From the NCBI GenBank assembly GCA_050735975.1, contig JBOHVS010000264.1, forward strand, positions 1 to 19,421: a stretch of 19,421 nucleotides of DNA, written 5' to 3'. The notes under the pieces are model-generated. The model saw only the letters and a program-made list of their open reading frames with translations. It made no database searches and was not told the DNA's origin. The stretch's first letter is position 1. Every line of letters starts with the position of its first letter. Of this stretch, positions 7,106 to 13,235 are shown one piece after another. Position numbers and translations under genes: made by a program. The stretch comes from DATMBL01 sp050735975. GTDB taxonomy: Bacteria > Desulfobacterota > Binatia > UBA9968.

Positions 7106-8947
7106 TTAGAACGTTGGCCCGATGCTGAAATGAATTTGCCAACTCGGATCGCCTTGCGGGGGACGAAAAGGGAATCCAATGTCGAAGCGCAGAGGACCGA
7201 CGGGAGTGCTATAACGGAGGCCGAAACCAGCGGCAAATCTGAGATCATCTACCGGCAAATCGAACGAACGAAGGGAAACCTGACCGAAGTCGAGAAAGAG
7301 AGCGCCGCCGATGGTTTCGGAGAGCTGTTGACGCAGTTCGACCGAGCCTTCGACCAGACTGCGACCGCCCACCGGATCGTCAGCAGCAGACAGCGGCCCC
7401 AACCGGTGCCGTTCATATCCGCGAACGCTGGTAGTTCCGCCCGCATAGAAACGTTCGAACAGCGGCACTTCCCTGCTTCCGTTAAAAGGCTCCGCGAATC
7501 CGATTCTTAACCTGGAGGCGATCACCGTCCTCTCGGCCAACGGGTAATAAGCTGTCCCTTCTCCTAACAGCTTAAAAAAATCGAATCGCCCTCCCAAAAA
7601 GCCTCCCGCCTGCTCAGCGCTAAGTGCAACGGTCCAACCACGGGTCGGGTTGAACGGATCGTTGGCCCGGTTCCAGACGATCCCCGTGGAAAGACCGGAA
7701 AGGACCCCTTCTTCAACAAAGTCCTCGAGCTCCCGTTCCGTCGCCGAAGGAACCTCATTCAGCTTGTCATAATCCAAGCGGTAATTAACAAACCCGGTGA
7801 GACTTTCTGTAAACTTCCGCTCCAACCGGGGTTGCAGCCTAACCGTGTTCAGCAGAAAACCGGGCTCGTCAAATTGTTTCGGTCCAAAGTTGAGTAGAAA
7901 GCGATTCTTAGGACCGAGCAAGTGGGGCTGCAGGAAAGCAAGATTAATTTCGCGGATGAGGAAGGAAGCTTTCGCTCCGATGTCAAGCTTCCGGCCGCGA
8001 CCCAACCAGTTGTTGTGCCGCCAGCGCAATTGTCCGCGCAGCTGATCTTCGGTGCCGTAGCCGATTCCAACCAGAACTTCGCGCGGCGGCCTTTCCTCGA
8101 CCCGAATGTCGATTGGAACCGTACCCGGGTCGGCAGGCGAAGGTTGGAGTGCGATCTGGACTTGACTGAACAGATCGAGCTGGCGCAGATTTTGCTCCAA
8201 ATCCTTAAGCGCTTTGCCCGTAAACGGATCACCCGGTTTGTAGCTCTGCTCGCGCAAAACGATTTCCGGAGCGACCTCCTTTAGTCCGGTAACCGTAGTC
8301 ATCCCAAAAACACTGCTTGGTCCTGGATCGATCTCGTAAAAAACTCTCGCTTCATCAGCATCGAGAAGGACCTCGGCCCTACGCTTGATCTCAACACGAG
8401 CCCGGCCCCTGTCGTAAAAATATTCCTTGAGTTTAGCTTCCGTCTGTTGGTAGGTCTGCTCATCGAAGACTTTCCCCTCGCGCAGCGGAAGCTCCGGCAG
8501 CAGCGAGCGCAACTCCGGTTCCAGCTCAGGCGAATCAAGCACTTGGAGCGAGATCTCGGCTACTCTGACCGGCTCTCCCTCGCTAATTTCGATGTTCGCT
8601 GTAACCAGGTTTTCCTCTCTATCGACAATCAAATCGTGGGTCACCGCTGCATCGTAGTAACCTTTCGATTGATAAAAACGCGTCAACCGATCCAGGTCGG
8701 CAGAAAAAGTGCTCGGTTCAAAGGTTGGCCGCCGTCGCCAGGGAGCATACCAGGGACGCTCCTTGGTCGACATGACTTCCGTCAACTCTCCTGAAGTGAA
8801 ATTTTGATTGCCAGAAATCTTTAATTCCTTCAACCGCCACTCGAGGTTAGGATCTAAATTTTGGAGAGGAACTGCCCAAAGAGGGTCGCAGCAGAAAAGC
8901 AAAAGACCGACCAACGCTTGAAACTTGAGGCTCAACGATGAATTCAC
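7106..8947 (-). CDS. tamA: TamA/BamA-type Omp85 outer-membrane protein
   Basis: This is an outer-membrane beta-barrel of the Omp85 superfamily, the likely partner of the adjacent TamB. From a GTG at 8947 it has 613 residues: a signal peptide (LKFQALVGLLLFCCDPLWA), about three POTRA domains (roughly residues 35-290; see LKELKISGNQNF and the FYQSKGYYDA phrase), then a 16-strand barrel. Barrel hallmarks are NDPFNPTRGW, the L6 lock motif VRGYER in TSVRGYERHRLGPLS, and the C-terminal strand WQIHFSIGPTF ending in Phe. The frame stays open up to a GTG at 9046, but those 33 extra residues are Arg-rich, partly encoded by repeat-like sequence, and would bury the signal peptide, so I reject that start. 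A TTG at 8935 is another option. BamA is less likely because there are about three rather than five POTRAs and tamB follows. Confidence 0.88.
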   Translation of the reverse strand: MNSSLSLKFQALVGLLLFCCDPLWAVPLQNLDPNLEWRLKELKISGNQNFTSGELTEVMSTKERPWYAPWRRRPTFEPSTFSADLDRLTRFYQSKGYYDAAVTHDLIVDREENLVTANIEISEGEPVRVAEISLQVLDSPELEPELRSLLPELPLREGKVFDEQTYQQTEAKLKEYFYDRGRARVEIKRRAEVLLDADEARVFYEIDPGPSSVFGMTTVTGLKEVAPEIVLREQSYKPGDPFTGKALKDLEQNLRQLDLFSQVQIALQPSPADPGTVPIDIRVEERPPREVLVGIGYGTEDQLRGQLRWRHNNWLGRGRKLDIGAKASFLIREINLAFLQPHLLGPKNRFLLNFGPKQFDEPGFLLNTVRLQPRLERKFTESLTGFVNYRLDYDKLNEVPSATERELEDFVEEGVLSGLSTGIVWNRANDPFNPTRGWTVALSAEQAGGFLGGRFDFFKLLGEGTAYYPLAERTVIASRLRIGFAEPFNGSREVPLFERFYAGGTTSVRGYERHRLGPLSAADDPVGGRSLVEGSVELRQQLSETIGGALFLDFGQVSLRSFDLPVDDLRFAAGFGLRYSTPVGPLRFDIGFPFRPPQGDPSWQIHFSIGPTF

Positions 8948-9026
8948 GTTCGACTGTGATCGCGAAAGTTGCCGCGCTGCACACTTGATTCTATCAACCC
9001 GCTGCGTGCGTTCAATGCAGCGCAAC

Positions 9027-9056
9027 CCTCTCAACCTCAGCCTCACCTTAACCTGC
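9027..9056. repeat. Short AACCTN repeat stretch
   Basis: Imperfect hexamer words (CTCAACCTCAGCCTCACC, then TTAACCTG) repeat the theme seen much more strongly at 10147-10232 and 12003-12232. It lies between divergent tamA and the metallophosphoesterase gene. This copy has one orientation only and no clear opposite arm. Confidence 0.5.
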
Positions 9057-9065
9057 TTTGTGCGC

Positions 9066-9094
9066 TTGTGTAAGAGAGTAATCGACTTTATAAT
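9066..9094 (+). promoter_or_regulatory. Sigma-70-like promoter of the metallophosphoesterase gene
   Basis: TTGTGT (9066-9071) and a perfect TATAAT (9089-9094) are separated by exactly 17 bases. The predicted transcript starts near 9101, leaving about 30 bases before the ATG at 9131. It points away from tamA. No equally good site was found for tamA on the opposite strand. Confidence 0.5.
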
Positions 9095-9130
9095 TTACGG
9101 AATTTCGCTCCTCGCAGGTATGTATATCTA

Positions 9131-10144
9131 ATGGAAACCCTTCACGATACGAGCAAGGCTAAGTTTTTAGAACCAGTCGTTAAGCTACCAGCCGGCGTAA
9201 CTGGTCCACTCGAAAGGGAAAAGCGTGCGATCCCAAGAAGACGGCAACTCGCCCCTCCGCGCCAGATGACCGGTAAAGAGCACCGCTGGGTCAACCCCAA
9301 CAACGGCTGGCTGAAAGTGCTGGAACGCAAAGCGGATATCTTGATATCACGCTTTCTTTATCCGCGTCTGACAAGTTTTTGGAACCCCTACAGTTGGCTC
9401 TTGGAAAGGCGCTTCTCTCTCGGCGAGATTTCGGTCTCGCCCAACGGCTGGCCGAAGGATCTCGGCCCGCTTAGAGTACTTCTGATCTCCGATATCCATA
9501 CCGGCATTTTTCTCGTGCCAGATACGTTGTCCAAAATCATCGTTTCCTTAATGGAACTGGAGCCTGACCTCGTGGCGGTTGCCGGCGACGTCGTGACTGG
9601 CCATTCCAGCGAAGTCAAGCCTTTTCTGGAAGCCTTGGCGCCGCTCTCGCAGGCTCCACTGGGCGCGTGGTTTTGTTATGGTAATCACGACTACTTCGGC
9701 GGCGATCCGGAAGAAATCCGGAGCGCTCTGCGCTCCGCCGGCATTACGACACTAAAGAACGAAACCGTAGTCGTAAAATACGCCGGGGGCAGTTTCGTTC
9801 TCGGTGGAATCGACGATCGGATTTTTGGCCGGCCGGACTGGGAAGGCCTCCTGTCGGGCCACGGAAGTCCTCACTTATTGTTGGCCCATAATCCCGACCA
9901 GTTTTACGAAGCCGCAGCCCGCGGCGTGCCGTTAACTCTTTCGGGCCACACGCATGGCGGGCAAATCCGCCTTCCGACCGGGCCCCCGATCATCCGGCAG
10001 AGCAAGTTTTGTCTCGACGAAGGGGCGTACGCCTTTCGTTCTTCGCTGCTGGTTGTCTCCCGCGGAATGGGAAGCGTCCTGCTTCCATGGCGCTGGGGAG
10101 CGGATCCTGAGGCGGTATTGATAGAGATCATCCCGCCCAAGTAG
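9131..10144 (+). CDS. Metallophosphoesterase of the YkuE/YaeI-like group
   Basis: A 337-residue calcineurin-like phosphoesterase with a two-metal active site. All family motifs are present in order: SDIHTG (Asp121, His123), GDVVTG (Asp153), GNHDY (Asn185, His186), AHNPD (His253) and SGHTHGGQ (His273, His275). The overall sequence resembles YkuE/YaeI-type phosphodiesterases, some of which act on lipid A precursors (UDP-2,3-diacylglucosamine) or other lipids; the substrate here is not settled. The N-terminal 110 residues are basic, with a hydrophobic patch near 69-92 (ILISRFLYPRLTSFW) but no clear signal peptide, so it may be cytoplasmic or attached to the membrane. It is monocistronic: divergent from tamA, convergent with the next gene. 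A ribosome binding site is weak. Confidence 0.87.
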   Translation: METLHDTSKAKFLEPVVKLPAGVTGPLEREKRAIPRRRQLAPPRQMTGKEHRWVNPNNGWLKVLERKADILISRFLYPRLTSFWNPYSWLLERRFSLGEISVSPNGWPKDLGPLRVLLISDIHTGIFLVPDTLSKIIVSLMELEPDLVAVAGDVVTGHSSEVKPFLEALAPLSQAPLGAWFCYGNHDYFGGDPEEIRSALRSAGITTLKNETVVVKYAGGSFVLGGIDDRIFGRPDWEGLLSGHGSPHLLLAHNPDQFYEAAARGVPLTLSGHTHGGQIRLPTGPPIIRQSKFCLDEGAYAFRSSLLVVSRGMGSVLLPWRWGADPEAVLIEIIPPK

Positions 10145-10146
10145 AG

Positions 10147-10232
10147 CAGGTTTAGGTCCAGGTTAAGGTCGAGGTTGAGCTTCGGATCTGAACCTCGAAC
10201 GTCTTCTCAACCTCAACCTAAACCTTAAACTG
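10147..10232. repeat. Inverted arms of degenerate AGGTTN hexamers between convergent genes
   Basis: The left arm (10147-10179) is a run of hexamers AGGTTT-AGGTCC-AGGTTA, then AGGTCG-AGGTTG. The right arm (10206-10232) reads CTCAACCTCAACC, then TAAACCTTAAACTG, the opposite strand of the same unit. The arms can fold into a long imperfect stem; an alternative inner stem pairs CGAGGTT with AACCTCG. It fills the 88-base gap between two convergent stop codons, a place where it could act as a two-way terminator. AACCTAAACCTTAAACTG (10215-10232) matches 12031-12048 at 17 of 18 bases. Confidence 0.8.
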
Positions 10233-11984
10233 CTATGGGTTCTGCGGCGTCGCTTTGCGCGCTCGGTTTATTAAATCGAACAGCGCTTCCCGGTTTTTCG
10301 ACGCGACGGGGTTCGGTGAGGCGCCGATTTTCTTTGCGACCGCTTCCTGGTTAAAAATAAAACTCTTCAAAACTTCAGGCGGGTAGGACTCCAGTGGCAA
10401 AGCGAAGCCTCCCTGCGACCTGCCGTTGGAAGCGACAACGTGGTGACTGCGCGAGCCGATGCCCTGCAAACTGTGACAATAGACGCAGCCGTTTCGAAAC
10501 GTCAGCGTTTCATAGAGATCCTGTGGTAAATCCTTCAGCCCGGCAAGCGGATCGCTGTCCGTCAAGCGAAAACTCCCGGTAGTAAGAGCCTCCTGCCCCG
10601 CCTGCAATCCTAGTTCTTCCGGCGGCTCTTCGAGGAAATGGACGAAGGCGCCTAGCGGTCGCGCCATCATCGGCGGTTGCGGGCCGGTCTTCCAAGAATA
10701 TTCCCGATTCGCCCGATAAAACACTCCCAGGCGAAAGAGATTCTTTTCGTCGTCCATCCCGATCACGACCACTGGCTTATACCGCTCGATCTGCTCCCGC
10801 TTCCAGAATTGTTTCTCATTACGGATATTAGTGGTGATCACGTAATCGCCCTTACCGACTTTCTCCGGCGGCAAGGCGTCCAGAAACGCGAACAGGTCGA
10901 TCGCGTGAAACGTTTCAAGCGGCCACTCCTGGAGTTCGTAGCGCATGGTGGTGTACACAGACGCGATTCTCAGAACAAACCGTCTGTCCACGGGATAGGT
11001 TCGGATCAGTTCAGAGTGGCGCCAAAAGGGCAAGGTCGAAAACGGCGGCCTGTACCAGCGGCGTCTGGCGTTTACCAGGATGGCGTACTCGGGCGGCAAC
11101 GGCGAGATTTTGAGAAATTCGAGGAGTAAGAAGCGCGCTTCGTTGTCTCTGTCCCCCAGGCGCATGATGGTAAAATGATCGCGGTTCGGGACTACCCACC
11201 GCTCGGTCCGTTTGTGCCCCGATTTGTGCAAACCGTCAGAGAATTTCTTGGCGTCGACCAAGAAGCCGGAGAAATCGCTCTGGGAAGTCAGGATCAGAAA
11301 CGGGGGCGCATCAGGTCGAACGTGAGTTACCGGGGACGCTCGTTTGAGGACATCCGGGTCATTGCCGAATACTTTCTCCGTCGCTGTTTTCTGCTGTTCG
11401 GAAATTCCAGTGCGCGGCGACAGGTCATAAAGGCCGCTGATGGAAACGACGCCTGCAAGCGCCTTGGAATTCACCTTGTGTTTGCCCAGATAGGATGGAT
11501 CCAAAGCGACCAAAGCGGCTAGGTGTCCGCCGGCGGAATGGCCCGCAAGATAGAGACGGTTTTTATCGTAGCCATACCGTTTCGCTTCGCGAAACAATAA
11601 GGCGACCGCAGCGGCAACGTCATCCGCCTGAGCTCGATAGGATGCGCCGGGCGCCAAGCGGTATCGCACGAGGGCGACGGCGATTCCGTCTCGTACCAGT
11701 GCCTCGGCGGCGTGCGGGCCGATCTGGTAATCATCGTCGTTTAGCAGCCAGAAGCCGCCATGAACAAAAATTAGCAGGGGTGGTGGTTTGCGCGTGGTTC
11801 CGCGCGGGAGATAGAGATCCAAGCTTCGCCGCCGTTCCGTCGTAACCGCGCCGGGATACGGAATATTTCTCAGCACAATCGCGCGGCTCGTCTCCGGTGA
11901 GCCTGCCGCAAAGCCCGGCGCCGGCTCTCGTTGAAGCCAAGCCGAAGTCAGAACAGAGAGCGCGAGCAGGATGGAACGAAACAC
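10233..11984 (-). CDS. Exported alpha/beta hydrolase fused to a C-terminal heme-c (CxxCH) segment
   Basis: I place the start at a GTG (11984) so that FRSILLALSVLTSAW forms a signal peptide; the mature protein would be periplasmic. The longer frame to 12095 adds 37 residues that come largely from an AACCTN repeat (RLRFRFRLSSTLA), so it is probably not translated. From the GTG the product has 583 residues. The first half is an esterase/BD-FAE-like hydrolase: FVHGGFW (oxyanion hole), LAGHSAGGH with Ser150, SQSD (Asp237) and RDHFT (His270). A middle region of about 200 residues is unfamiliar. Near the C-terminus NGCVYCHSLQG holds a single CxxCH (Cys500, Cys503, His504), which with export implies covalent heme c. 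No obvious Met distal ligand follows closely. The role is unknown; hydrolase and heme in one chain is odd. Confidence 0.72.
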   Translation of the reverse strand: MFRSILLALSVLTSAWLQREPAPGFAAGSPETSRAIVLRNIPYPGAVTTERRRSLDLYLPRGTTRKPPPLLIFVHGGFWLLNDDDYQIGPHAAEALVRDGIAVALVRYRLAPGASYRAQADDVAAAVALLFREAKRYGYDKNRLYLAGHSAGGHLAALVALDPSYLGKHKVNSKALAGVVSISGLYDLSPRTGISEQQKTATEKVFGNDPDVLKRASPVTHVRPDAPPFLILTSQSDFSGFLVDAKKFSDGLHKSGHKRTERWVVPNRDHFTIMRLGDRDNEARFLLLEFLKISPLPPEYAILVNARRRWYRPPFSTLPFWRHSELIRTYPVDRRFVLRIASVYTTMRYELQEWPLETFHAIDLFAFLDALPPEKVGKGDYVITTNIRNEKQFWKREQIERYKPVVVIGMDDEKNLFRLGVFYRANREYSWKTGPQPPMMARPLGAFVHFLEEPPEELGLQAGQEALTTGSFRLTDSDPLAGLKDLPQDLYETLTFRNGCVYCHSLQGIGSRSHHVVASNGRSQGGFALPLESYPPEVLKSFIFNQEAVAKKIGASPNPVASKNREALFDLINRARKATPQNP

Positions 11985-12002
11985 AAGATAGAGAGTTCGG
12001 AA

Positions 12003-12048
12003 GGCTGAGGCTAATGTTGAGCTTAACCTGAACCTAAACCTTAACCTG
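12003..12048. repeat. AACCTN repeat arm at the 5' side of the heme-hydrolase gene
   Basis: AACCTG-AACCTA-AACCTT, then AACCTG, runs as perfect-phase hexamers from 12025 to 12048. AACCTAAACCTTAACCTG (12031-12048) is the exact reverse complement of 12150-12167 and is also a near-identical direct repeat of 10215-10232. The hydrolase gene is therefore bracketed by direct repeats about 1.8 kb apart. Confidence 0.8.
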
Positions 12049-12109
12049 TTTGACCGAACAGTAGCGGGCCCGACTGTCAGTGTCAAACACGTCAAAGCAG
12101 TTTCACGTT

Positions 12110-12232
12110 CAGGTTGAGTTCTGAACTTCGAACATGGAACGTTGCTCCGCAGGTTAAGGTTTAGGTTGAGGAAGGGATGAACCTTAGCCTTAACCTCAAC
12201 CTGTCTTGCTGCCCCAGCCTTAACCTGTTTCA
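12110..12232. repeat. AGGTTN / AACCTN inverted repeat in a divergent promoter region
   Basis: The left arm AGGTTA-AGGTTT-AGGTTG (12151-12168) and right arm AACCTTAGCCTTAACCTC plus AACCTG (12180-12203) face each other about 11 bases apart and can form a stem. Further single words lie at 12111-12116 and 12217-12226. CCTTAACCTGTTT occurs both at 12039-12051 and 12218-12230. It lies between the divergent heme-hydrolase and MobA-MoaD genes. Confidence 0.75.
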
Positions 12233-12241
12233 GTCCACATG

Positions 12242-12271
12242 TTGACTACATCGATTCTTTGAGCCTAACAT
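12242..12271 (+). promoter_or_regulatory. Possible promoter giving a leaderless MobA-MoaD transcript
   Basis: TTGACT (12242-12247, 5 of 6 consensus) is followed after 18 bases by TAACAT (12266-12271, 4 of 6). Transcription would begin about at the GTG start codon (12278). The lack of a Shine-Dalgarno before that GTG fits a leaderless mRNA. The -10 is weak, so this is tentative. Confidence 0.3.
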
Positions 12272-12277
12272 GCCCCC

Positions 12278-13231
12278 GTGGATGCCACCGCGATCATCCT
12301 GACCGGCGGCAAAAGCTCGCGTATGGGACGGCCAAAAGCGCTGCTCCCGTTTGGCGGCGAGCCGCTCATCGCGCACATCGTGCGCGCACTGCGCCATTTG
12401 TTTGCGGATGCGGTCATTGTGGCTGCGCAGGGACAGGAGCTGCCGCCGTTGCCGGCAACTCTCGTGCGCGACGAGTTGACGTTTCAGGGGCCGGTAGGCG
12501 GTATTTATTACGGCCTGACGGCAACACGCAGCGATATCGCTTTTGTCACCTCTTGCGACGCGCCATTCTTAAACCTGCCGCTGATTTCATTCCTGACTTC
12601 GCAGATCTCCAACCGCGACGTCGTCGTGCCCTACTGGCAGGACCGGTTCCAGCCCTTGCATGCGGTTTACCGGAAAAGCGTTGCGCCGCTTCTGAAAGAC
12701 CAGCTCGAACGCGGCGAGCTCCGGCCGATCTCGCTCTATAAGAAGGTCCGCACGTTAGAAGTTCACGAACAGGACATTCGCCGCCTCGACCCTGACGGCT
12801 TGAGCTTTCTTAACATGAATACACCGGAAGACTACGAAGCGGCCCTGGCGCTCTGGGACAAAAATAGACAGAGACATGAGACAGAGACCGCTCCCCGTGA
12901 CACCTCTCACTCTATCTCTATCCCTGTCGCTGTCTCCCCCAGCTCTGTGTCTGTCTCTGTATCAGTCGAACTATTTGGCGTCGCCCGTCTATTGGCAAAG
13001 GCGCGAGAAGTGCCGTTGTCGTTACCGCAAGAGGCCACTTTGTCTCATGTTTTTATAGCGCTGGCTGAAGAACACCCGATTTTGGTGGGGCGGGTCATAG
13101 CTCCTGACAAAACTAGTCTCGCCAGCGGCTACGCTTGCAATATCAACGGCCTCGATTTCGTCCGCAACCGGAGCGCCAAAGTGAATTCGGGGGATAGGGT
13201 CTTTATTCTCTCTGCCGATGCCGGAGGTTAG
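12278..13231 (+). CDS. MobA-MoaD fusion (molybdenum cofactor guanylyltransferase plus sulfur-carrier)
   Basis: Residues 1-194 form a MobA-type nucleotidyltransferase that joins GMP to molybdopterin: LTGGKSSRMGRPK (8-20) binds GTP, CDAP (93-96) binds metal, and LNMNTPEDY (178-186) closes the fold. Residues 229-317 form a MoaD/ThiS-like ubiquitin fold ending in ADAGG; the terminal Gly-Gly is the thiocarboxylate site used by molybdopterin synthase. The two are joined by a Ser/Thr/Val-rich linker (195-228) encoded by a degenerate GACAGA / CTCTGT repeat. The start is a GTG at 12278; an ATG at 12270 is in another frame. The stop lies 4 bases before the AOR start, so the genes are coupled. MoaD-like genes often accompany AOR genes; the attached MobA is less expected because AOR uses pterin without a nucleotide. 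Confidence 0.85.
   Translation: MDATAIILTGGKSSRMGRPKALLPFGGEPLIAHIVRALRHLFADAVIVAAQGQELPPLPATLVRDELTFQGPVGGIYYGLTATRSDIAFVTSCDAPFLNLPLISFLTSQISNRDVVVPYWQDRFQPLHAVYRKSVAPLLKDQLERGELRPISLYKKVRTLEVHEQDIRRLDPDGLSFLNMNTPEDYEAALALWDKNRQRHETETAPRDTSHSISIPVAVSPSSVSVSVSVELFGVARLLAKAREVPLSLPQEATLSHVFIALAEEHPILVGRVIAPDKTSLASGYACNINGLDFVRNRSAKVNSGDRVFILSADAGG
12864..12963. repeat. Inverted GACAGA / CTGTCTCT repeat inside the MobA-MoaD linker
   Basis: The purine arm (12864-12888) contains ACAGAGAC twice (12868-12875, 12881-12888). The pyrimidine arm (12901-12963) contains the complement GTCTCTGT (12953-12960) plus many CTCT/CTGT words. The architecture matches the intergenic repeats nearby but with another unit word. 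It stays in frame and encodes ETET and SVSVSVS. Confidence 0.75.
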
Positions 13232-13235
13232 GCTC

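Noticed and set aside
10147..12232. CRISPR array or telomere-like tract
   Set aside because: Repeat units are contiguous 6-mers without spacers and no cas genes are present, so it is not CRISPR. The arms are degenerate, internal and face each other, so they are not a telomere.
12259..12741. 160-residue forward frame overlapping mobA
   Set aside because: Ala/Arg-rich composition with no domain; the overlapping frame has clear MobA motifs.
13218..13235. Upstream ATG for the AOR gene
   Set aside because: It lies in the MoaD coding end without a ribosome binding site, while the ATG at 13236 has GGAGG at good spacing and gives the usual AOR N-terminus.
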